13,789 nucleotides of DNA from Alphaproteobacteria bacterium. Lineage in GTDB: Bacteria > Pseudomonadota > Alphaproteobacteria > SHVP01. The DNA lies in contig JAPKDI010000013.1 in the NCBI GenBank assembly GCA_026421105.1, positions 1 through 13,789 of the forward strand. Direction: 5' to 3'. The position numbers were made by a program, and so were the translations under genes. Positions 7,006 to 13,789 of the stretch are shown here, in pieces. How positions within the stretch are numbered: the stretch's first letter is position 1; each line of letters starts with the position of its first letter. The notes beneath the pieces are model-generated. The model did not search any database. It saw only the letters and a list, made by a program, of their open reading frames with translations, and was not told the DNA's origin.

Positions 7006-7581
7006 CTACTCCGCCGCCTCGCTCAACGGCACCACTGGGCAATTAGCTTCTTTTTCAACCAAGTCATAGACGAAGATGAACTTCGCCATCCCGGTCAAAA
7101 TGCCGGCGACCATCCCCAGTTCAAAAATTTGGGCATCGTCGAAATGTGGCTTGAGTTCGTCGTGCAGCTTTTTGTCGAGATTGCCGTTCATATTGGTCAT
7201 GACGATCTGGTCGCCCAGTCGTAGCACTGCCCGTTCTTTGGCGTCAAAGCACTCGGCATCTTCGTTCATGATCCAACGAAGTTGCTCTGCAGTCACGCCC
7301 TGCTTCTCGGCGGCAACACGGTTACCTTTGTTGCAGTAAGCGCAGCCATGCGTCATCGACAGCCGGTAGCGCAGGATCTCCTTCAGCCGAGCTTCAACAC
7401 GTCCGCCATAGAACAGGCGACCGTAGAAATCATCTTTGTACCATTCCATGAGTTCCGGCGCGTTGGCACCGACTTCGTTCATGGTGGCGTCATCGCGGAG
7501 GTCCATCGCGGTGTCATACTCTGAGCGCCCGCGCTCAGTCATTTCGTCGCGTGGCACACGCCGCAGCATAGGATTAGGCAT
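7006..7581 (-). CDS. carboxymuconolactone decarboxylase (CMD/AhpD) family protein
   Basis: A 191-residue, all-helical CMD-family protein. The family includes gamma-carboxymuconolactone decarboxylase of aromatic-ring catabolism and the AhpD-type thiol peroxidases. The core region at 60-90 contains R-L-K-E-I-L-R-Y-R and then the redox-like pair C80-A-Y-C83. In AhpD the second cysteine is followed four residues later by a proton-relay His; here that position is Asn87, so peroxidase chemistry may be altered. A second helical region around 110-170 (A-K-E-R-A-V-L-R-L-G-D and F-E-L-G-M-V-A-G-I) fits the family. The ATG at 7581 is chosen because AGGGGAG lies exactly 8 bases upstream; a TTG at 7599 in the same frame overlaps that site. 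It is the only gene between the aldolase gene and the terminator. Confidence 0.87.
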   Translation of the reverse strand: MPNPMLRRVPRDEMTERGRSEYDTAMDLRDDATMNEVGANAPELMEWYKDDFYGRLFYGGRVEARLKEILRYRLSMTHGCAYCNKGNRVAAEKQGVTAEQLRWIMNEDAECFDAKERAVLRLGDQIVMTNMNGNLDKKLHDELKPHFDDAQIFELGMVAGILTGMAKFIFVYDLVEKEANCPVVPLSEAAE

Positions 7582-7589
7582 CGCGTTGT

Positions 7590-7596
7590 CTCCCCT
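7590..7596 (-). promoter_or_regulatory. ribosome binding site that fixes the CMD-family start
   Basis: AGGGGAG on the minus strand, 8 bases before the ATG at 7581. It excludes the longer reading from the in-frame TTG at 7599, which would begin inside the site. Confidence 0.7.
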
Positions 7597-7670
7597 CAAT
7601 CAGGCACGCCTTGGCGCGCGAACTCGTTCCATTGTGACGCCGAGGCGAATAGGCCGCAACCGGCATCCGG

Positions 7671-8438
7671 TCAGCCCCGGGATTCCAGGGCATCGCGCAG
7701 GGCGGGCCGCTCGCGGAGGACACGCCGGGCGTAATAATCAAACTTCCAGTTGAAGATGTCCTTCTGGCCCAGGAACTTCTTGGACTGGCGCGCCGACGCC
7801 TCTGGCAGCGGGTCCAGGGTGCCAGCCGCCATTGCACGAACCTGGACTCTTGCTGCGCTTTCTAACACCTGGGCACCAATCACCGCCTCCTGGACGCTTG
7901 CGCCGACCACGACGATACCGTGGTTTTTTAGGATCGCGGCCCGGTTCTGGCCCAGCGCGTCGGCGACCAAACCAGCTTCGCCTTCGCCCTCCCGAAACAC
8001 GCCATGGTGCTCATTGAAAAACGTGATGTCTTCAAAAAAGATCGATGCCTGCTGATCAATCATCGCAAGGGGTGTGCCGATCGAGGCGAGGGCGAGCGCG
8101 TTCACGGCATGCGTATGCACAACAGCGTTGACGTCAGGCCGCCGCGCGTAGACCGCGGCATGCAGGTCCAGGGCTGGGCTGACCTCACCGGTGCCATGCA
8201 AAACGTTCAAGGCCATGTCCACTTGGTGAAGTTCTGACGGTACGGCTTCATCAAACCCCAACCGAAACCGATTCGACCAAAAAGTCTCCGCGCCGGGCAT
8301 GCGCGCGGTGATGTGACCTGCAATGTCCAAGCCCTGGCCATCGCGGTCGAGGATATGGTGCGCCAACACCAACTCGCGTTGCAGCCGTTGCAGGTCGCTA
8401 ACTGGTTCGGTGGCGAAGAGTTGAATTACAGTGGTCAT
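7671..8438 (-). CDS. class II aldolase/adducin family protein
   Basis: A 255-residue protein of the class II aldolase/adducin family, Zn-dependent enzymes that split sugar phosphates or related hydroxy acids. The metal site is visible as H108-T-H110 in A-V-V-H-T-H-A and H173 in K-N-H-G-I-V-V-V-G. The Glu that acts as acid-base in fuculose-phosphate aldolase lies four residues before a conserved His; here the sequence is S-P-A-L-D-L-H and that position is Ala89, so classic aldol cleavage is doubtful. The adducin-like subgroup that decarboxylates or binds acids is an alternative. The ATG at 8438 is chosen for AGGA six bases upstream; the frame stays open to 8531, but that would overlap the glycosyltransferase end. 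It follows the glycosyltransferase by 82 bases. Confidence 0.85.
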   Translation of the reverse strand: MTTVIQLFATEPVSDLQRLQRELVLAHHILDRDGQGLDIAGHITARMPGAETFWSNRFRLGFDEAVPSELHQVDMALNVLHGTGEVSPALDLHAAVYARRPDVNAVVHTHAVNALALASIGTPLAMIDQQASIFFEDITFFNEHHGVFREGEGEAGLVADALGQNRAAILKNHGIVVVGASVQEAVIGAQVLESAARVQVRAMAAGTLDPLPEASARQSKKFLGQKDIFNWKFDYYARRVLRERPALRDALESRG

Positions 8439-8520
8439 GGTCGTTCCTGACTGGGGCTGGAAGTAGCCCGCAACATTGTTGCTGCCCGGCAGGTGCCACG
8501 CAACGGCACGGATATCACGG

Positions 8521-9459
8521 TCATCGCGCAATCTCGGTGGCAGCGGCTAGAACCGTTTCCGGATCGAGGGCCTCAAGCGCGTCGCGCTGGATGACCGTCA
8601 CCGCACCGCCGCGCGGTTGCGTTTGTGCCGGGGCCGATACTTGCGAGAACAGAACGACAGCGGGGCAGTCGGTCGCCGCAATCAAATGCATGGGCCCGGT
8701 GTCATTGCCAATCGCGACGGCCGCACGCCGTGCCAGCGCAGCGATTTGCCCAAACGAGGTTTGGCCCAACAGGTTGTGCGATTGAGGTGCCGCTGCCGCG
8801 ATTGTGGCGATTTCCGCGCTCTCGGAGGATGTCCCGATCAAGACCGGCACAAGGCCGCGTGTGACGAGGGTCGCGGCTAACGTGCCGTAACGGGTCGCCG
8901 GCCAACGCTTATCTAGTCGGTGCGGTGCACCACCCGGCACCAGGAGGGCGATCCGCGTCGGCAGATCAAACCCAGTGACGTCATTGTCGAGCCAATCAAG
9001 GTCCGGCACAGGCGTTTCCGCAATGCCCGCATCGCTCAGTTGCTCCGCCTGGCGTTCCAACGTGTGCATGGCATTGCGATCAGGATTTCGGTGGGGATGC
9101 GAGCACCCCTTGGCGATGCCGGACCACGCCGGCTTCCGCCGCCCAAAAAAACGAAAATAGGTGTGTGTCCGGCGGCTGTGTTGCAGATCGTAGACCCGCT
9201 CAAACCTGTTCTGCGTTATAAAGCGGCGCAGATGCAGCCAGGCCCGCCATTGTAACAAAGTTGGCTTCGGGTCAATCTCCACGGCGTCGAACCAACCGCA
9301 CTTGCGTGCCAGGTCGGCGTAGGGCGCCGTCGTCAGCAGGGTTATGTGCGCGTCCGGGTGGTGCGTGCGAATGGCTTTAAAGGCCCCCAACGCCAAAATG
9401 AAGTCGCCAAAAGCACTGTGTTTGATGACAAGGATGCGTCGGCGGTCCGGCACGGGCAC
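8521..9459 (-). CDS. glycosyltransferase family 9 (ADP-heptose:LPS heptosyltransferase-like)
   Basis: About 312 residues with the GT9 two-Rossmann layout. The N-terminus has I-L-V-I-K-H-S-A-F-G-D-F-I-L-A-L-G-A-F, in which Asp19 of G-D-F is the expected catalytic base, followed by H-P-D-A-H-I-T-L-L-T-T. The C-terminal half has the donor-site signature A-I-G-N-D-T-G-P-M-H-L-I-A-A. GT9 enzymes add heptose to the inner core of lipopolysaccharide at the inner face of the cytoplasmic membrane, which points to a Gram-negative host. Start uncertain: GTG at 9459 (or 9453) gives the normal family length. The frame is open through an ATG at 9552 to 9903, but much of that stretch is antisense to the hydrolase gene. 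No clear ribosome site. Its link to the surrounding catabolic genes is unclear. Confidence 0.85.
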   Translation of the reverse strand: MPVPDRRRILVIKHSAFGDFILALGAFKAIRTHHPDAHITLLTTAPYADLARKCGWFDAVEIDPKPTLLQWRAWLHLRRFITQNRFERVYDLQHSRRTHTYFRFFGRRKPAWSGIAKGCSHPHRNPDRNAMHTLERQAEQLSDAGIAETPVPDLDWLDNDVTGFDLPTRIALLVPGGAPHRLDKRWPATRYGTLAATLVTRGLVPVLIGTSSESAEIATIAAAAPQSHNLLGQTSFGQIAALARRAAVAIGNDTGPMHLIAATDCPAVVLFSQVSAPAQTQPRGGAVTVIQRDALEALDPETVLAAATEIAR

Positions 9460-9558
9460 ACGGGGGCAGTTGAGGGGCGTCTTTCTTAGCGCGGTGCGAG
9501 GCTCCTGATAAGCGCCAATCGTCTTGACGCGACGCAGTGGACCCGCAACCATCGCGCC

Positions 9559-10395
9559 ATGGTTACATTCAATCGCCCCGCCGTCGTCAAAGAAATCCCT
9601 CTCCCTCGCCTCCGGGTCAGCTATCTCGATTGGCCTGGGGACGCCCCTCCCGTCGTTCTCATGCATCCCAACCGGACTAATGCGCGGGTGTGGGACTTCG
9701 TGGTGGAAGAGAGCACGCTGGCCAACCGCTTCATCGCTCCGGATGCGCGGGGCCACGGTCTCAGCGACTACCCCGAGCGCGGCTACGTGCTGCAAGAATA
9801 CGTCAGGGATTTCATCGAATTCCTCGACGCCATGCAGATTGATCAAGTGGTGCTCGTCGGTGCCGCCACGGGCGGTAACATTGCACTGCTGATCGCGACC
9901 CAATACGCCGCGCGGATCGCAGGCCTGGTCGTCGCGGATCCGGGGTTATCGCTCGACAAAAAAATCAGCAGTGACGTCAAAGAAGAGATCGTCAAGAACT
10001 TCAGATTTCCCGATTATGAAACCGCCAAGGCGGCTATGCCATTCAGCGCGTTGTGGTCCGACGACATGAAAGACCACTACGCCACGCACGGCTTCAAGCA
10101 CCTCGAGTCGGGCGAGGTCGAGTGGCGTTATTATCCGGCGGGCGCGCAGTACACCGAGGGGCTTTTGGAAGACGACATGTGGGACGATATCAACGTCACA
10201 TGCCCTACCCTCATGATGCGCGGTTCGGAGTCCCACGTTTTTCCAGCGCACAACATGAAGCGCTTGCAGGAGATGATCCCCACTTCAGAGGCTCATAACA
10301 TCGACGATTGCGATCATCGCATCAGTCAGGATCAACCCGCGCTGATGGCCAGCCTCATTGACGATTTCGTTAAACGCCGGGTCGGCACGACTTAA
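9559..10395 (+). CDS. alpha/beta-hydrolase-fold protein with a replaced catalytic triad
   Basis: A 278-residue single-domain protein of the alpha/beta hydrolase fold. Fold landmarks are V-V-L-M-H-P-N-R-T-N-A-R-V-W at 32-45, P-D-A-R-G-H-G-L-S-D at 61-70, the nucleophile elbow at 101-105, a cap region at about 130-210, and a last strand and helix ending with D-C-D-H-R-I-S-Q-D-Q-P. The elbow reads G-A-A-T-G instead of G-x-S-x-G, putting Ala103 (codon GCC) where the nucleophile should be. The usual acid in R-G-x-x-S-D appears as R-G-S-E-S-H, with His226. Only His253 remains. The family normally hydrolyses esters, epoxides or C-C bonds; with this triad it is probably a binding protein, a lyase or an unknown activity. 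The ATG at 9559 lacks a clear ribosome site. Its stop overlaps the stop of the next gene by 4 bases on opposite strands. Confidence 0.87.
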   Translation: MVTFNRPAVVKEIPLPRLRVSYLDWPGDAPPVVLMHPNRTNARVWDFVVEESTLANRFIAPDARGHGLSDYPERGYVLQEYVRDFIEFLDAMQIDQVVLVGAATGGNIALLIATQYAARIAGLVVADPGLSLDKKISSDVKEEIVKNFRFPDYETAKAAMPFSALWSDDMKDHYATHGFKHLESGEVEWRYYPAGAQYTEGLLEDDMWDDINVTCPTLMMRGSESHVFPAHNMKRLQEMIPTSEAHNIDDCDHRISQDQPALMASLIDDFVKRRVGTT

Positions 10396-12062
10396 CCGTC
10401 GAGGAACGCGCGCAGCACCAGTGCCCGGTCCACGGGCGCAAGGGGCGTCTCGACGGACACCGCACCCGGGACATAGCCAGCCGCCCGTTCGCGGAAATCG
10501 GCAAAGGGATCGCTTTCTGATGCGCAGACCAGCGTCGGGCACGCGATCGCACCGAGGCGCGCCGCGAGATCATCGGCAAACAACACCCCGTACGTCGCGG
10601 CGTAATTGCGGTGTTGCTTCAAGATGCCAATGAGGCGCCGGGTCAGATGCGCCGGATCGGTGTCGGGTTCAACGAACCGCACACATTCTACGCTTTCGTT
10701 GAACCACGGCCAGTAGAGTTGTTCGTTGCGGAGCGCAGCCCACAATTTGAGCAAATGGCTGCCGTCCGACTCCAGGTGAATGGGCGGCGCGTAAGCGGGT
10801 GCCAACGCGTCGCGAACCGCGGCCGGCAAGGCCATCGCGCCATCGAGGATTAGGTGCCCAACAGGTTTTTTGCGCCGCGTTGCCAAGGTGGCGGCAATGG
10901 CCGCGCCGCCGTTATGTCCGTAGAGGTCAACCGTCTCCAAGCCGAGTGCATCGAGGACGTCATCAATCGCGGCCGCATGTTCGTCAATCGACAGCACGCG
11001 ATCCAAATCCGAGTCGCCGTTGCCGGGCGGGTCAATCGCGATGACACGGCGACCACGTGACAACGCGAGCATCAGCGTCTCATAGGACGCGCTGGAGCCC
11101 GGGATGTGCGGCACGAGAACCAGTGGCGGCCCGGCACCGTTGCCGCACTCGCGGACAAGAATCTCGCCGTCTGACCAGGGCACAAATCGGCAGGTAACGC
11201 GGTTTGCGAGGGACCCGGTCTCCGGTGCCACCGGCGCCACGCCGCGCGGCGGGTGGTCGGCAATGATCTCGCGGTATCGCAACGCGGCGTCCCGGTCATT
11301 GGCCGGGAGCGTTTCTTGCCAGCATGGCCCTGGCAAATCGCCGAGCAACGCGAGCGCTTCGATGAGTGAGTCCTCAGCCCGCCCAGCAAAGCATGTCGGG
11401 ACGGTGAGGCCTTGCACCGCCTCAATCTCGGGATAGCGAAAGACCGCCGCGTAGCCTTTTGAGTAGCCCGCGCCGGCGATAAATCCGGCCAGCGCAATCT
11501 TGTGGGTCATCTCGATATTGCGCCCACCGGCGACAGCCCGCGTGGCTTTCCGTTTGTCGTACCACGGCCAATAGATGCTCATCTCGCGGTAACGCAGGAA
11601 GAACTCCACGAGATGAAGCCCGGTCCACACCGGCTGCCACGGCGGCAAGTACTCGCGCAGCATGTTGGCGCGTTCGTGGTCTGGCCACGCGGGGTAGCCA
11701 TCGAACATCGCCACCGAAACACGGGCGGGATAGCGCCGCGCAAACTCGATGGCGACCGTTGCCCCGGTGTGCGAGCCAAAGAGCGCGCATTGCTCAATGC
11801 CCAACGCGTCCAACGTCTCCGCCAGCGCTTCGGCGTAATCGCCGATCTCGGGCGTCTCGATGGCTAGCGGGTCGGATAAACCATAGCCCGGCGTGTCCAA
11901 CGCAATGGCCGCGTAATCACGCCCAAACACCTCAACAAACGTGGTCAACGCCCAGGATGAACTGGGGCTTGCATGCAGCAAGACCACCGGCGCGCCGGTT
12001 CCCGCACGGCGGTAATGGACTTGCCGCGATCCAACATTGACGAAGTGGCGCGTGGTACTCAC
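10392..12062 (-). CDS. tandem double alpha/beta-hydrolase-fold protein, nucleophiles His and Asn
   Basis: A 556-residue protein of two fused alpha/beta-hydrolase domains (about 1-270 and 285-556). N-domain: L-L-H-A-S-P-S-S-S-W oxyanion region, D-T-P-G-Y-G-L-S-D at 56-64, and elbow G-S-H-T-G at 96-100 with His98 in the nucleophile place. C-domain: P-H-I-P-G-S-S at 318-324, D-P-P-G-N-G-D-S-D at 344-352, and elbow G-H-N-G-G at 382-386 with Asn384. An Asp near the triad acid is kept in each half (D231, D518), but no His follows at the usual late position. Both halves share a cap motif with P-P, then H-L, and W-P-W (N: about 139-167; C: about 424-453). The start is GTG at 12062, overlapping the previous stop as GTGA, which implies translational coupling. 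Activity unknown; ordinary esterase activity is unlikely. Confidence 0.88.
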   Translation of the reverse strand: MSTTRHFVNVGSRQVHYRRAGTGAPVVLLHASPSSSWALTTFVEVFGRDYAAIALDTPGYGLSDPLAIETPEIGDYAEALAETLDALGIEQCALFGSHTGATVAIEFARRYPARVSVAMFDGYPAWPDHERANMLREYLPPWQPVWTGLHLVEFFLRYREMSIYWPWYDKRKATRAVAGGRNIEMTHKIALAGFIAGAGYSKGYAAVFRYPEIEAVQGLTVPTCFAGRAEDSLIEALALLGDLPGPCWQETLPANDRDAALRYREIIADHPPRGVAPVAPETGSLANRVTCRFVPWSDGEILVRECGNGAGPPLVLVPHIPGSSASYETLMLALSRGRRVIAIDPPGNGDSDLDRVLSIDEHAAAIDDVLDALGLETVDLYGHNGGAAIAATLATRRKKPVGHLILDGAMALPAAVRDALAPAYAPPIHLESDGSHLLKLWAALRNEQLYWPWFNESVECVRFVEPDTDPAHLTRRLIGILKQHRNYAATYGVLFADDLAARLGAIACPTLVCASESDPFADFRERAAGYVPGAVSVETPLAPVDRALVLRAFLDG

Positions 12063-13756
12063 GACGCAGCGTTTATGAAATCGTCGACGGCCTTGGCGAT
12101 CGCGCCGCGCTCGCGGTCGAGCATTTGGTAATCGCCATCCGCCACCATCGCGGCAGCCTCAGGGCCAAAGCGATGGAACGGATCGTCTTCGACCGATGCG
12201 ACCAACGTGCGCACCGCAACCATTTGCAGGCGATCCCGCACGGGATAGTCGAACATGGCACCCCACACGGTGTGGTAGTTCCGATGTTTCTTGAGGATAC
12301 CGGTGATCTTGCGTGACAAAAGCTTCGGGTCGACCTCGGGTTCGATCTGCCGAATGGCGTCAGTTGATTCATTGTACCAAGGCCAAAAAAGCTGCTCGTT
12401 GCGCAGCGCGAACCACAAACTGATGAGGTGCGAACCATCCCATTTGGGCTCAATTGGTGGTGCGTAATTCGGGGCCAGCGCGAGTCGAATCTCATCAGGC
12501 ATCGCCAAGGGCGCAAGGAGGATCAAGTTGCGCACCTTCTCGCGCTGCGTGAGGGCGAACTCTGTCGCCACCGAAGCCCCACCCTGATGACCCATTAAAT
12601 CGACCTGCGCCAAGCCCAGGGCGTCGAGCACCTCTCCCACCACACCGGCATACCCGGTAACGGATGGCGCGGCGGCCCAATCGTCGGAGTCACCATTGCC
12701 CGGCATATCTAACGCGATAACGCGTCGACCCAACGCCGCCAGTTCCAGCATGACCCCGGTGTCCAACGAAACATCGCCCGGTAGGTGCGGCAGCAAAATG
12801 ATCGGCACGCCGTCGTCAGGTCCGGCCCGGTTCACGGCCACTTGCCCGAACGCCAGGTCTACATAGTCGCGATTGATTTTGCCCGGTACATCGACAGATG
12901 CTGGCGGGGCAGGGGCCTCTGCTGCCGCCGGATGCATCTCAAGGATCTCGCGATAGCGCAGTGCGGCTTGCTTGACGTCGCGCGGCAACGCCTCAACCCA
13001 AGACCCTTCGGCCTTGCGTTCTTCGATCAAGGGAAACCCCTTCATCAGCGAGTCGCCCAACCTTGCACCGAAGCAGGTTGGCACCTTCAATTTGCCAATA
13101 GGCTCTAACCCTGCATAACGAAACACTGCCGAATACCCAACGTTGTAGTCCTCGCCGGTGATGAAGCGCGGCAGCACCATATCCATCATCTTGTCCGCCG
13201 GCGGCATGGCCGCTGTGGTCGTGCGGGTCTCGCGAGACCAACGGAAGGTCGGAGAGAAAATGAACTGCTCACGAAACTTGTGCCACGTCTGCAGCAGGTG
13301 TGACGCATCCCACTTCGGCTCGTAGGGCGGCAGGTAGTACTTCGTCATATCCTCGCGATAGGATTCCTCATAGGCCGGATAACCGTCGATCACAAAGATC
13401 GACACGCGTTCCGGGTAGCGCACCGCGAACTCGATCGCGATCGCCGCGCCCGTATGCGAGCCCCAAATCCCGCATTGCGCAATCCCGAGTGCATCGAGGC
13501 TGTCTTTCAGAGCCTCGGCGAGATCGGCAATCTCGGGCTTCTCCATGTCCAACAAATCAGAGTGCCCGTAGCCCGGCGTATCCATGGCAATTGCCGTAAA
13601 GCGCTCGGCAAAGACACGGGTATAGGGGTCAAGCGCCTTCGCCCAACTCGGGCTCGGGTGGAGCATGATCACGGGGGGTCCAGAACCAGCACGCCGATAG
13701 TGCACACGCCGTGTCCCCACGGTGACGAAATGACTTCGGATCGTGGTGTCGCCCAT
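12059..13756 (-). CDS. tandem double alpha/beta-hydrolase-fold protein, nucleophiles His and Gln
   Basis: A 565-residue paralogue of the downstream gene, with the same two-domain plan. N-domain: M-L-H-P-S-P-S-W, D-T-P-G-Y-G-H-S-D at 59-67, and elbow G-S-H-T-G at 99-103 (His101, codon CAT). C-domain: L-P-H-L-P-G-D at 322-328, D-M-P-G-N-G-D-S-D at 350-358, and elbow G-H-Q-G-G at 389-393 (Gln391, codon CAG). Retained acids are D235 and D525; the late catalytic His is absent in both halves. The cap motif Y-x-P-P-x-x-P-K-W-D-x-S-H-L occurs at about 141-154 and 431-444, the second followed by W-P-W-Y-N-E-S. The ATG at 13756 is preferred over two ATGs 27-30 bases upstream because GGAGG lies 5 bases before it. 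It is the first of a coupled pair; its promoter lies outside the window or in the last 33 bases. Confidence 0.88.
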   Translation of the reverse strand: MGDTTIRSHFVTVGTRRVHYRRAGSGPPVIMLHPSPSWAKALDPYTRVFAERFTAIAMDTPGYGHSDLLDMEKPEIADLAEALKDSLDALGIAQCGIWGSHTGAAIAIEFAVRYPERVSIFVIDGYPAYEESYREDMTKYYLPPYEPKWDASHLLQTWHKFREQFIFSPTFRWSRETRTTTAAMPPADKMMDMVLPRFITGEDYNVGYSAVFRYAGLEPIGKLKVPTCFGARLGDSLMKGFPLIEERKAEGSWVEALPRDVKQAALRYREILEMHPAAAEAPAPPASVDVPGKINRDYVDLAFGQVAVNRAGPDDGVPIILLPHLPGDVSLDTGVMLELAALGRRVIALDMPGNGDSDDWAAAPSVTGYAGVVGEVLDALGLAQVDLMGHQGGASVATEFALTQREKVRNLILLAPLAMPDEIRLALAPNYAPPIEPKWDGSHLISLWFALRNEQLFWPWYNESTDAIRQIEPEVDPKLLSRKITGILKKHRNYHTVWGAMFDYPVRDRLQMVAVRTLVASVEDDPFHRFGPEAAAMVADGDYQMLDRERGAIAKAVDDFINAAS

Positions 13757-13761
13757 GGTGT

Positions 13762-13766
13762 CCTCC
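13762..13766 (-). promoter_or_regulatory. ribosome binding site that fixes the start of the first double-hydrolase gene
   Basis: GGAGG, within GGGGAGGA on the minus strand, lies 5 bases before the ATG at 13756. The frame is also open to ATGs at 13783 and 13786, but a start there would place this strong site inside the coding region. Confidence 0.65.
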
Positions 13767-13789
13767 CCAGGAATTTCCGTCATCATAGC

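Noticed and set aside
9460..9903. Long N-terminal extension of the glycosyltransferase frame on the minus strand
   Set aside because: It would add about 150 residues with no family match, and most of it is antisense to the well-supported hydrolase gene at 9559; GT9 proteins begin just before the I-L-V-I-K strand.
13757..13786. Ten-residue longer start of the first double-hydrolase protein
   Set aside because: A strong GGAGG site lies within it, 5 bases before the ATG at 13756, and the extra residues do not match the paralogue's N-terminus.

Overview
The window looks like an accessory or catabolic stretch of a moderately GC-rich alphaproteobacterium. The best taxonomic hint is the family 9 glycosyltransferase, whose N-terminus resembles Rhodospirillales-type heptosyltransferases; this is an inference from protein style, not a database result. 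Several starts are GTG. I see no tRNA, rRNA, insertion sequence or CRISPR array.

Layout. Left (1-2541): a truncated FAD-linked oxidase reading off the left edge; a decayed Tat-exported cupin gene (934-1261); a small lipoprotein; and an isocitrate lyase/PEP mutase-family lyase. Centre-left (2680-4459, plus strand): a small two-helix membrane protein, a protein made of two fused SnoaL-like domains, and 8 bases later a UbiX-type flavin prenyltransferase. Centre (4471-7581): a DUF2848 protein convergent with UbiX; a divergent class I SAM methyltransferase with a long unexplained N-terminus; a second, single SnoaL-like protein; and a carboxymuconolactone decarboxylase-like protein followed by a probable intrinsic terminator. 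Centre-right (7671-10395): a class II aldolase/adducin-like protein, a family 9 glycosyltransferase, and a divergent single-domain alpha/beta hydrolase. Right (10392-13756, minus strand): two translationally coupled paralogues of about 560 residues, each a fusion of two alpha/beta-hydrolase-fold domains.

Most of the enzymes (FAD oxidase, PEP mutase-type lyase, UbiX, FAH-like DUF2848, CMD, class II aldolase, SnoaL proteins, methyltransferase) belong to families found in degradation or modification of organic and aromatic acids. A catabolic role is plausible, but the genes sit in many short units of alternating direction and no complete pathway can be drawn. UbiX supplies prenyl-FMN to UbiD-type decarboxylases, and no UbiD is present here.

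The most striking observation is that all five alpha/beta-hydrolase-fold domains lack the nucleophilic serine of the GxSxG elbow. The residue there is Ala in the single-domain protein, His in the N-domain of both fusions, and Asn or Gln in the C-domains. The four fused domains also lack the usual catalytic His but keep an Asp and a shared Trp-rich cap motif. This looks like a family that keeps the fold and has changed or lost the chemistry.
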